From: JAEWWD01 sp964440115
Lineage (GTDB): Bacteria; Bacillota; Clostridia; Christensenellales; CAG-138
DNA: 64,000 nucleotides
Assembly: GCA_964440115.1 (NCBI GenBank)
Contig: CAYTPV010000010.1
Span: 62,001 to 126,000 of the forward strand
Direction: 5' to 3'
Shown here: positions 8,167 to 15,068 of the stretch, in pieces
Layout of the letters: every line of letters starts with the position of its first letter
How positions within the stretch are numbered: position 1 is the stretch's first letter
Translations under genes and position numbers: made by a program
The notes under the pieces: generated by a model
Database searches by the model: none
The model's input: only the letters and a program-made list of their open reading frames with translations
Told to the model about the DNA's origin: nothing

Positions 8167-8455
8167 TCATATCACCGAACTTTCCGAAGAACACGCTCTC
8201 AAAGCCCGCCCCGCACTTAGCAAATGAGTTCAGCTTGTCAGACGACGTATCCGTCTCGCTCAACGCCCTGTCCACGCCATCCATGAGGCCGTTGATTATT
8301 TTGATTGTAACTTCCTTATTCCGACCTTTCCCCTCCATCGTCAGCACAGTGGAAAGATAAGCATGAGATATCTTTGCCGCGGTTTCCTTGATGTTAAAGC
8401 CGTCCCTTAGAACCGAGACTGTCGCCGAGCGTTCCCCGATCTTGATTTCGAGCAT
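8159..8455 (-). CDS. small protein upstream of parM, unknown
   Basis: A 98-residue soluble protein with AGGAGG before its ATG. The first 30 residues look like alternating strands (MLEIKIGERSATVSVLRDGFNI) and the remainder is helical. I do not recognise it. It overlaps the ParM-like start by 8 bases, so it is probably made in step with the filament protein and could be a second adaptor or regulator. Confidence 0.7.
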   Translation of the reverse strand: MLEIKIGERSATVSVLRDGFNIKETAAKISHAYLSTVLTMEGKGRNKEVTIKIINGLMDGVDRALSETDTSSDKLNSFAKCGAGFESVFFGKFGDMNA

Positions 8456-8469
8456 AGTAACCTCCTATA

Positions 8470-8727
8470 TTAAATTTTCAGCGTCGCGGACTTGGGTACC
8501 CGGCCATCCCACGGGAAAAGCGGCACACCGCCCTTCCCCAATTCGATATTGGCTGGTAAGGGGGGCTTTGTGGCGTCAACCACGGCAAGATAGGGTTTGA
8601 GGCAGCGCGAGTGAATGCATACGGATGTGGTGGGACGGTTGGATAGGGCGAAGGGAACGGTGCACATCCCGCCTTCGCCCTTTTTGACTACACCGTCGCA
8701 GTAGATACAGTACCTTTTAACCCTCAT
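8470..8727 (-). CDS. small Cys/His-rich zinc-binding-like phage protein
   Basis: An 85-residue basic protein with CIYCDG near its N-terminus and C-I-H-S-R-C further on, a layout that could hold one zinc ion (residues C7, C10, C37, C42 with H39 near). GGGGGTAAGG lies directly before the ATG, overlapping the stop of the upstream HTH gene. It is phage-like in codon use. I cannot name a function. Small zinc-finger proteins of this kind are common among early phage genes. Confidence 0.65.
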   Translation of the reverse strand: MRVKRYCIYCDGVVKKGEGGMCTVPFALSNRPTTSVCIHSRCLKPYLAVVDATKPPLPANIELGKGGVPLFPWDGRVPKSATLKI

Positions 8728-8729
8728 CC

Positions 8730-9275
8730 TTACCCCCGTTGACAGGCGTGGCTGCCCGTGTAATACTGTTGTTGTACTAGATCCATTGGCGACGGCGCGG
8801 CAGTCCTGTTACCGGCAGGCTGTCGTGCTATTTTATTTTGGAGTGTCAGGGCGTATAGCTCCATTTCGTCTACCGCTTCCCGCAGGCCCCTTATCTGTGC
8901 GACGATGGAATCGAACTCCGCCCGTTCTCCGCTATCTACGCGGTCATCCTCCGCAATCTCTTCCAGCCTGTCCATCTGGCGCAGCGTTTTCTTAATGCGG
9001 CTGCCAATCCGCAGAGTTAGGAGCGAAAGCTCACGCTCCTGCAGGAGCTCGTATTGTTGTCGCCCGATAGGGCAGACGTTACGGCAGTATAGCAGCGGCA
9101 ACACCGAAGAATGATAACCCGCCGCGTAGGCGACGATATCGGCGGGCTGCAGGGACATATCTCCACGCTCATGCCGCCCGATGGTGCTGGCAGCGAACGG
9201 CACCGCCATTTCCGCCAGTTCGCGGTTCGGATAGCCCGCCGCGATACGAGCCTGTATCAAATACTCATTAGTCAT
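8730..9275 (-). CDS. XRE-type HTH protein with coiled-coil tail
   Basis: A 181-residue protein. The start at 9275 is chosen because AAAGGAGG lies five bases upstream. Residues 5-55 (YLIQARIAAGYPNRELAEMAVPFAASTIGRHERG) form an XRE-like helix-turn-helix. The middle, about residues 80-150, is a charged heptad-like helix that probably dimerises. A cysteine pair (YCRNVC) separates the two. It belongs to the early leftward phage operon and probably regulates replication or partition genes. Confidence 0.75.
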   Translation of the reverse strand: MTNEYLIQARIAAGYPNRELAEMAVPFAASTIGRHERGDMSLQPADIVAYAAGYHSSVLPLLYCRNVCPIGRQQYELLQERELSLLTLRIGSRIKKTLRQMDRLEEIAEDDRVDSGERAEFDSIVAQIRGLREAVDEMELYALTLQNKIARQPAGNRTAAPSPMDLVQQQYYTGSHACQRG

Positions 9276-9380
9276 ATGATCCTCCTTTACTGAACCCGGC
9301 ACATCCGCCGGGCAAATTTGCATGATTTGAAACGTCAAAATAAGCCTCCTGCCGATACAATACAGGCAGTTCCTTGATAA

Positions 9381-9635
9381 TTACCTTCCCTTTGCAATGG
9401 CGTCGAGTTTTGAGATGCAGCTGCGGCATATTTTACGGCCGCCAAATGTAACCAGATTGTCCGCACAGTCGCAAAAATAGCACGCGGGACTATATTTCTT
9501 GAGAACGATTGTCTCTCCGTCCATGAAAATTTCGATGGGGTCATCAACATTGATATCCAACACCTTGCGCAGTTCAATGGGGATTACGACGCGGCCCAGT
9601 CTGTCCATCTTGCGAACGATACCTGTTGCTTTCAT
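9381..9635 (-). CDS. AbrB/SpoVT-type regulator with C-terminal zinc ribbon
   Basis: An 84-residue protein. Residues 1-48 (ATGIVRKMDRLGRVVIPIELRKVLDI, then PIEIFMDGETIVLKKY) match the swapped-hairpin AbrB DNA-binding domain. The tail has CYFCDC and CRSC, a likely zinc ribbon seen in AbrB proteins of Clostridia phages and conjugative elements. It is a transition-state-type transcription regulator that binds DNA as a dimer or tetramer. It lies in the early phage operon about 100 bases from its HTH neighbour. Confidence 0.9.
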   Translation of the reverse strand: MKATGIVRKMDRLGRVVIPIELRKVLDINVDDPIEIFMDGETIVLKKYSPACYFCDCADNLVTFGGRKICRSCISKLDAIAKGR

Positions 9636-9701
9636 TGCGTTGCCTCCTCAGAATTGTAAAATTTGATTGACTTACTCCACGAGCGTGTGCACAAGCCTTT
9701 T

Positions 9702-9950
9702 CTAAACTCCCCTCTCCCCTCTTGGGCGCGGGTTGCCGAACTTGCAGAAAAACAGAAACGCTTCCTTTGGAATTCGCACACGCGTGCCTGTGACAATGAC
9801 GGGAAACCCCAGCTTTGCGCTATCCACCTGCGCCTGCCCACGGATATCCTGCGGGTCAACACCCAGCACAGGTGCGATATCTACGGCACGCAAGAACTCT
9901 CGGTCTATTCTTTCAATATCAGAAAGGTTGAAGGCACGGGCCTCTTCCAT
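9702..9950 (-). CDS. small HTH/excisionase-like phage protein
   Basis: An 82-residue protein. The ATG at 9950 is preceded by AAAGGAGTG, while the longer frame has no ribosome site. The sequence DREFLRAVDIAPVLGVDPQDIRGQAQVDSAKLGFPVIVTGTRVRIPKEAFLFF looks like a MerR/excisionase-type winged helix: helix-turn-helix, then a basic strand TRVRIPK. Excisionases direct prophage removal, and this could alternatively be a replication accessory. It follows the Cro-like gene in the leftward early operon. Confidence 0.65.
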   Translation of the reverse strand: MEEARAFNLSDIERIDREFLRAVDIAPVLGVDPQDIRGQAQVDSAKLGFPVIVTGTRVRIPKEAFLFFCKFGNPRPRGERGV

Positions 9951-9966
9951 ATAGATCACTCCTTTC

Positions 9967-10191
9967 TTAAGCTGTTTGCCCCTCAACCTCGTCTGGCTCA
10001 AGCAAATCATCCGAAGAAACGCCATAAAGCATTGCCAAAGTCCCAAGCTCACCGGCCGAGAGGTTTCGTACTCCAGTCTCCTTATAAAAGTAGCCCTGCT
10101 GGCTTTTGAAGCCCAAATGTGTCGATACTTCCGCTATAGTCAAGCCACTCTGCTGTCGCAATTGCTTGAGCAATTTTAAGTTCACCCTCAT
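9967..10191 (-). CDS. Cro-like XRE repressor
   Basis: A 74-residue single-domain helix-turn-helix protein starting at the ATG at 10191; a GTG three codons earlier is too close to AGGAGG. The HTH (LKQLRQQSGLTIAEVSTHLGFKSQQGYFYKE) and its position as the first leftward gene, divergent from a larger XRE repressor across a spacer with twin operators, make it the Cro-side protein of the lysis-lysogeny switch. Confidence 0.85.
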   Translation of the reverse strand: MRVNLKLLKQLRQQSGLTIAEVSTHLGFKSQQGYFYKETGVRNLSAGELGTLAMLYGVSSDDLLEPDEVEGQTA

Positions 10192-10212
10192 GCTGCACAC
10201 ACCTCCTTGTGT

Positions 10213-10251
10213 ATTACTGTATCAGTAATATATCATTACCGTTACAGTAAT
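10213..10251. promoter_or_regulatory. twin operators of the prophage lysis-lysogeny switch
   Basis: ATTACTGTATCAGTAAT (10213-10229) is a perfect palindrome with 7-bp arms. ATTACCGTTACAGTAAT (10235-10251) is the same site with one arm mismatch. Their starts are 22 bp apart, two helical turns. A half-site TTAGTAA follows near 10263. A TATAAT at 10307-10312, reading rightwards, is a candidate -10 for the CI-like gene. Confidence 0.85.
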
Positions 10252-10392
10252 GTCAATACGTATTAGTAACAATAATGCGCGGATGTTACCAAAATGGTAT
10301 AGTGGTTATAATACAAATAAAACTCATCTGATGTCTGAGTGTTTCGGTGGAAATAATATTATGTAAAAACTGAAAGATTGAGGAAAACAATC

Positions 10393-10764
10393 ATGCTTGG
10401 GGATCGATTAAGAGAAATCAGAGAACAAGCCGGATTATCACAAGCTGCTGTTGCAAATGAGCTTCGTGTGAAACCTGCGACCATTTCACGATATGAGCAC
10501 GGCACAAATGAACCAGACGCCAAGACATTAATTTGGTATGCGCAGCGTTTTAAGGTATCTGTCGACTGGATTTTAGGCTTGGATAATAACCCAATTAAAA
10601 AGGACCTCACACCAGAACAGCGTGAGGTCCTTGAAAAAGCCGCATCCGAAGCTGAAGCTTTTAAAATTACCGACGAGGAGCTTGCCGCACTACTGCCAGC
10701 CAATATTCGAGAAGGCATCCTTGCCCTACTCCGCCTAGAGCGCGACAAGTGGGGTAAAAATTAA
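10393..10764 (+). CDS. CI-like XRE repressor of the prophage
   Basis: A 123-residue protein. The ATG at 10393 lies downstream of TGAGG, and the in-frame TTG five codons upstream is less likely. An N-terminal XRE helix-turn-helix (LREIREQAGLSQAAVANELRVKPATISRYEHG) with WILGLDNN closing the domain is followed by a helical C-terminus. It has no S24 peptidase domain, so induction would not rely on RecA-stimulated self-cleavage. It faces the Cro-like gene across two operators. It is the expected keeper of lysogeny. Confidence 0.88.
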   Translation: MLGDRLREIREQAGLSQAAVANELRVKPATISRYEHGTNEPDAKTLIWYAQRFKVSVDWILGLDNNPIKKDLTPEQREVLEKAASEAEAFKITDEELAALLPANIREGILALLRLERDKWGKN

Positions 10765-11100
10765 ACACTAAGCGACCACCTGGCAAACTTTCAAGCGTAT
10801 TTGGCAGGAAAGGTGCGCAAACAAAGCATTTCGTCTCTTCATTCATGAAGTAAGTTTCTAAAATAAATCGTTGCGTTTCACTATTCATTAAAACCCTCCG
10901 GGAATTTTCGCGGAGAGCTCTCAGCTGTCATTGGCCACGTTTACCATTATAGCATATATTTACTAAAGCTTAAAGGTGAGTATAATTGAACTTATATGAC
11001 AGCAAATTGGACTAGACCGTAATGTCCTCCGTATTTTCCACAGATCTCAGAAAGTGAATAGGAATTATTCGGGAAAACCAGTAATACATAGCTTATTGCT
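10765..11100. other. spacer between repressor and CBASS operon, no supported gene
   Basis: No convincing gene is present. A 73-codon minus-strand frame begins after GGAGGG near 10890, but its second half is antisense to the repressor, so I do not call it. An imperfect CTCCGCG / CCCGGAG hairpin lies near 10893-10912. This spacer takes the 3' ends of two convergent transcripts. Confidence 0.5.
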
Positions 11101-11745
11101 TCAGAACGAAAATTCGTTGTCTTTGAAAAAACTTAAATAGTTTGTATCAATGGTTGCATATCTCCAAAGAACTGTATCAACTAGTCTCTCTTCATCACCA
11201 ACAATATGTGAGATCTCTGAACACATCTTTTGAGCATCATCAAAGCCAATGTTTTGAGCAAGTCTTGTTAAATGGCGATCTGGTTTACATACATTTAACC
11301 CAATATTTTTGGCTATATGGTATACAGTAATATCTCCAATAAATGGGAATGATTTTAAATAATTGATTCCTTCTGATATAATGTTTTTCTTTAAAGATGC
11401 TATTCCGATCCTATCAATTTCTTTTATTGCAACCAAGATCGCTTTTATTTTCCTGGGATTATTAAATACCGAAATCGCCATCTTATAACATTGATCAGGA
11501 TTTGAACAGACATCTACTATGGACCATTGACAAAATGCTTCTGATATCTGAGCGAATTTCGAGCAAACAACTTTTTCACGAATTCCGCTGGAAAGGATAA
11601 CCCAAGCTAATTCCATAATGAATTCTTTTTCTGTTAATTTATTAAAATTAACTGAACTATAGTAGTCAAGTTCTTCATAATAACCATGTTCGATTACAAG
11701 GCTCTTTGCTTTCAAGTACTTTCTGGCCAAGCATATTGATGTCAT
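11101..11745 (-). CDS. cap11: type IV CBASS OGG-like helix-hairpin-helix glycosylase
   Basis: A 214-residue helical protein, last gene of the CBASS operon, 14 bases after the CD-NTase stop. AAGGGG precedes the ATG at 11745; a TTG two codons earlier is also possible. Residues 133-145 (FPFIGDITVYHIA) form the helix-hairpin-helix of DNA glycosylases, and KPD156RHL supplies the catalytic Asp. By hand alignment to OGG1, the position of the lyase lysine is occupied by Ile or Thr, so it would be a base-removing enzyme without strand-cleaving lyase activity, or a binder of modified bases. Type IV CBASS is defined by OGG-, TGT- and QueC-like accessory genes. Confidence 0.85.
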   Translation of the reverse strand: MTSICLARKYLKAKSLVIEHGYYEELDYYSSVNFNKLTEKEFIMELAWVILSSGIREKVVCSKFAQISEAFCQWSIVDVCSNPDQCYKMAISVFNNPRKIKAILVAIKEIDRIGIASLKKNIISEGINYLKSFPFIGDITVYHIAKNIGLNVCKPDRHLTRLAQNIGFDDAQKMCSEISHIVGDEERLVDTVLWRYATIDTNYLSFFKDNEFSF

Positions 11746-11759
11746 AGTCAACCATCCCC

Positions 11760-12662
11760 TTATTCAAACAATTGGCTCCATTGTTCTATTGTCGAATATG
11801 ATTTCATTTTATTTAAAGTATTTCTCAGAGCATCAGATACTAAATCTCGTTCCAAACTGTTTTCTTTTCCGAGATAATCATCTACGTGACGAGATTGGCC
11901 AGTTTTGTCAACTATCGGCCTCTTTACAATCTGTGCTGCTCCTTCAAAGAAATCCTTTAACATCTGTACGGTATTTGGCTGACCTTTGTAGTCCTTGAAT
12001 ACTTCTATTGCTAAAGATTCTATATGATAACCAGTCATTCTTTTATTCTCGGGATAATCATATGTTATGGCTTTAACAAGCTTAATAATTGGAACCAGTT
12101 TGTTATTCAGACTCTTATTCAATTCAGTTAACTTTGAAGAGAAGGCATATGTATCGATTTTATCAGACCAACTTTTTGAATTGCGAGGAATCCTAATTTG
12201 TTCGCCTACTTTTATTGCAGGTATTATTTGTAATTCATAATCGCTAAAGCCTAGCGTAACCGCCAAATTCCCAATACTTATTTTTGTTCTAGGAAATCTG
12301 GCTTCAAGCAATTCGAAAATTCTACTCTTTATTCCACTAGGTGATTTATCTGCGAGATCCGAATCATTAATTACAAGTAATAAATCAACATCACTCAAGC
12401 CATCAACAAATGTATGCTTAGCAACTGATCCGCCGAACATCAAATTAATGCTTCCTTCAATTTCGTTTCCTAATGCATTTAGTATTTCTTGAATGTGTGT
12501 ATTGATGGCCTCGGTATTTCTGTTATTAGCATCTGCTAATATCTCAGAGAGTAGAGCTGCTACATCCGCTTCTAATTGTCGTTTGAAAATTTCTTCTTTT
12601 TGCTCATTAATATCTTTTATTATCCTTGTGACATCATACCATCCACCGCCGCTGCCACCCAT
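11760..12662 (-). CDS. CBASS CD-NTase (cyclic-oligonucleotide synthase) with Gly-rich N-terminus
   Basis: A 300-residue cGAS/DncV-like nucleotidyltransferase that would make the signal nucleotide on phage infection. Catalytic motif G77-G78-S79, then D91-V-D93, with E143 in YELQIIPA as the third acid, followed by an OAS-like helical domain. The start is decisive: AAGGAGAG sits eight bases before the ATG at 12662, so the protein begins MGGSGGGWYDV. An upstream GTG at 12680 lies inside the ribosome site and is rejected. After Met removal the N-terminus would be glycine. It begins 14 bases after the TGT-like gene in the five-gene CBASS operon. Confidence 0.92.
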   Translation of the reverse strand: MGGSGGGWYDVTRIIKDINEQKEEIFKRQLEADVAALLSEILADANNRNTEAINTHIQEILNALGNEIEGSINLMFGGSVAKHTFVDGLSDVDLLLVINDSDLADKSPSGIKSRIFELLEARFPRTKISIGNLAVTLGFSDYELQIIPAIKVGEQIRIPRNSKSWSDKIDTYAFSSKLTELNKSLNNKLVPIIKLVKAITYDYPENKRMTGYHIESLAIEVFKDYKGQPNTVQMLKDFFEGAAQIVKRPIVDKTGQSRHVDDYLGKENSLERDLVSDALRNTLNKMKSYSTIEQWSQLFE

Positions 12663-12676
12663 TTTACTCTCTCCTT

Positions 12677-13693
12677 TCACAAAGAAGCCATAAGACGTTG
12701 ATAAGTATCTTGCATGTAATTAAAATGTGTAAAATCTCCTGTCTTTTTATATGTCGCCAGTTTCGTTTCTAAATCACTCAATTCATTAAGGTTTCTAACC
12801 ATCATTTGAATTTTAATGCTTTCTTCTCTGGTACATAACATATCATTAATATTGAAATTGTAGTGATAAGTTGATACACCGGCATGATACTGATATCTAG
12901 ACCAAGAAACACCATCAAATATTTCAGCACCGGCGCCGTAATATAAGACTATCAATGTAGGATCAAGACCACCAAAAACATGAATAGGTTTATTTATCCC
13001 TGCTTCATCTAACAATTTTCGCACATTTGAAATCTGGTTACATCTATCTTTAATCGAACTCCCTAATTCTTTTTCAGTTAACCCAATAATATCGAATAAT
13101 GCTAACTTATCAATTTGTGACTTAAGTTTGTGATTAATAACTTTATTATATGTGGAATCCTTTTCTGTCTCAGGTTTTAATAGAAAATTGTAGAGTTGAT
13201 CTGGAAACGCCCTTTTTAATGAAAGAGCTGAATCTATCTGATCTTCGAAAGGCCTATATTGGTCAGGGTGATCATATGAAGTTATTATCGCAGGTAATAA
13301 AGCATTCTTATCCCATGCATGCCACTCGTTTAATACATCATAATACTTCTTTTCGTCCCAAGGTAAAGATGAGTATGCATTTTCTAAATCCGCATTTCCT
13401 TCAATGCACTTTGATACTTCATATCCACCGCTATCAATAAATATTAGATCAGTCCTAGGCAATTCTGAAGGTTTAGGGAGTGCTTTATAAAACATATCAT
13501 AGGCACTAATTAAATAATACTTTGTTAATGCAGAACATTTATCCATTAGAACTAAAATATCCTGAATTTCAGAACTTATTTGTAAGTCTTTAATAGACAT
13601 TCTCTTGCCTTTTGTCGAAAATGAAGGTATTAAACAAGGAGTTTGTATTCTTGGCCCTTTAGGATGAACGATTGTTCTGCTTTGTGCACTCAT
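12677..13693 (-). CDS. cap10: type IV CBASS TGT/DpdA-like transglycosylase
   Basis: A 338-residue homologue of tRNA-guanine transglycosylase, starting at the ATG at 13693 after GGGAGG and overlapping the QueC-like gene by 35 bases. It keeps both Asp positions of the family: D87 in FIDSGGY (substrate handling) and D260 in AGAEIFDGVSWSR (the nucleophile in tRNA enzymes). The cysteine-rich zinc site of bona fide TGT (CxCxxC then His) is absent. In DpdA relatives this fold inserts 7-deazaguanines into DNA; in type IV CBASS it is an accessory protein working with the QueC-like enzyme and the CD-NTase. Confidence 0.88.
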   Translation of the reverse strand: MSAQSRTIVHPKGPRIQTPCLIPSFSTKGKRMSIKDLQISSEIQDILVLMDKCSALTKYYLISAYDMFYKALPKPSELPRTDLIFIDSGGYEVSKCIEGNADLENAYSSLPWDEKKYYDVLNEWHAWDKNALLPAIITSYDHPDQYRPFEDQIDSALSLKRAFPDQLYNFLLKPETEKDSTYNKVINHKLKSQIDKLALFDIIGLTEKELGSSIKDRCNQISNVRKLLDEAGINKPIHVFGGLDPTLIVLYYGAGAEIFDGVSWSRYQYHAGVSTYHYNFNINDMLCTREESIKIQMMVRNLNELSDLETKLATYKKTGDFTHFNYMQDTYQRLMASL

Positions 13694-14246
13694 TGCGTAT
13701 AGCCTCCCTATCTTTGCATGATAAGCATTGACCGCAAGGAATTTCTGTACCTAATTCGCAACTGTAAGTTAACCCAATAGGCAAATTATTCTGAAGACAG
13801 TAATCAAATATATCCATTTTTGACCATTCTAGAAAAGGTGCTATTATTTGAATCCGCCCATCCGTATACAAATCAGCTGTGTTTTGCATGTTTTCTACAA
13901 ATCTCCGAGTACAATCAACATAGTTTGTACCTGAGTGGATACCAATTACTATCAATGCTGAAGGTCGGTCAATGAGATATAACGCTAAATTTATCAATAG
14001 AGCGTTTCTGCCAACTATCTCGCCTTTTTTTAGAGGCATATTATCACAATTAATACGATAATGGCTAGAATTAAAGTACTCTGATATCCTGCTGGAAGCT
14101 TTACACTCTATCTTATTTGCAAGCTGCCCATAATCGACAAATATGCTGGTGGTTTCATATCCCAAAGACATAAATAAATGCAGACAAGCCATGGAATCTA
14201 GTCCACCGCTTAATAAAACGTAAGCATGCTTCTTATTGCTGTCTAT
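13659..14246 (-). CDS. cap9: type IV CBASS QueC-like PP-loop enzyme with non-canonical ATA start
   Basis: A QueC relative (7-cyano-7-deazaguanine synthase fold), 195 residues if begun at ATA 14246. The ATP-pyrophosphatase loop S13-G-G-L-D17-S18 lies upstream of the first ATG (14192), so translation must begin before it. The frame is closed by TAG about 40 bases further up and holds no ATG, GTG, TTG or CTG before the loop. ATA makes an ATAG overlap with the effector stop, like a coupled ATGA junction. C163, C171, C174 and C177 form the zinc site. It is expected to activate a deazaguanine acid with ATP, in the CBASS setting for attachment to a protein or nucleic acid rather than for queuosine synthesis. 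Confidence 0.85.
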   Translation of the reverse strand: MDSNKKHAYVLLSGGLDSMACLHLFMSLGYETTSIFVDYGQLANKIECKASSRISEYFNSSHYRINCDNMPLKKGEIVGRNALLINLALYLIDRPSALIVIGIHSGTNYVDCTRRFVENMQNTADLYTDGRIQIIAPFLEWSKMDIFDYCLQNNLPIGLTYSCELGTEIPCGQCLSCKDREAIRNECTKQNNRSS

Positions 14247-14851
14247 CCCATAGGAACATCTTCTTCTTTCTTTTTTCTATCAAAGCAGTTCAAGAAACAA
14301 TATTTAAGTATGCAAATCATATAAGGAATTCTCTTATTTTTATCAAGAAATTTACTGAAGTCAGCTTTATGTTGGTGATGATGTTTTAGTCTTGTGAATT
14401 TGTTTTCTGGAATTTGGACTAAATCATTCAACCCAATATACTGTGTCCGCATATATTCTATGGCTTCTTGAGGATTAGGATAATTTTCCCATTGAGTTAT
14501 TCGATTGGTAATATCTATTTTTGCACTACAATACATTTTCCCCGCAAAATAGTGTTGCTCTGATTTTTCTTTGAAATTTAGTCTTTGTTTAGTTAATGTA
14601 AATGCCAGTAGAAAAATCGATATAATACCTAATATTAGTTGACTGTCAAAATCAACTTTAAAGTATGTCTTGAAATCCAGAAACGTAACTCCACATAGAC
14701 ATACTGAAATAAAAATCTCTGCAATGTCAAAAAAACTATTCCAAGCCTTATAATAATCGCTAAGCTTGAAATGCATAGATGTAAGCTGATCAAAAATTCT
14801 CCTCTTATTCCTTATTTCGTCCAGTAATTCATCCAAATTAGTCACCACCAA
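14243..14851 (-). CDS. CBASS effector: SLATT-like two-helix membrane protein
   Basis: A 202-residue protein, first gene of the CBASS operon. A cytoplasmic helix (1-40) leads into two membrane spans (about 41-60 and 71-87), then a long helix beginning KSEQHYFAGKMYCSAKIDI and a basic tail. This is the layout of SLATT-type effectors that form pores or disrupt the membrane when the signal nucleotide is made, killing the infected cell. The first codon is TTG, followed by two GTG codons (14851-14843); no clear ribosome site is visible, so the exact start among these is open. The TAG stop overlaps the ATA start of the QueC-like gene. Confidence 0.82.
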   Translation of the reverse strand: MVVTNLDELLDEIRNKRRIFDQLTSMHFKLSDYYKAWNSFFDIAEIFISVCLCGVTFLDFKTYFKVDFDSQLILGIISIFLLAFTLTKQRLNFKEKSEQHYFAGKMYCSAKIDITNRITQWENYPNPQEAIEYMRTQYIGLNDLVQIPENKFTRLKHHHQHKADFSKFLDKNKRIPYMICILKYCFLNCFDRKKKEEDVPMG

Positions 14852-14909
14852 TTAATCAAACAAAAAATGGTTTTTATTATATATGAAGGAAGAATTAGTT
14901 GTCTTAGTT

Positions 14910-14938
14910 ATTATAGCGCATTTTGGACTAACAGTTAA
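14910..14938 (-). promoter_or_regulatory. sigma-A promoter of the CBASS operon
   Basis: On the minus strand TTAACT (14938-14933) and a perfect TATAAT (14915-14910) are separated by 17 bases. Transcription would begin about 50 bases before the effector gene. Confidence 0.75.
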
Positions 14939-15068
14939 TACTATTCATACCAATATTTTAGCTATTTATTTATAGAATTTTACAGATTAGAAAGTGCTTA
15001 TTCTGGTATGTAATAGATCATGAGGTGCCCTTACTATGTAGGTATCACGCATACGAGGTGCTCAAGAA

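Noticed and set aside
10667..10888. 73-codon minus-strand frame with GGAGGG before its ATG
   Set aside because: Its second half is antisense to the well-supported CI-like gene and the protein has no recognisable pattern.
12663..12680. GTG start for the CD-NTase at 12680
   Set aside because: The GTG lies inside the ribosome site of the ATG at 12662 and overlaps the stop of the previous gene.
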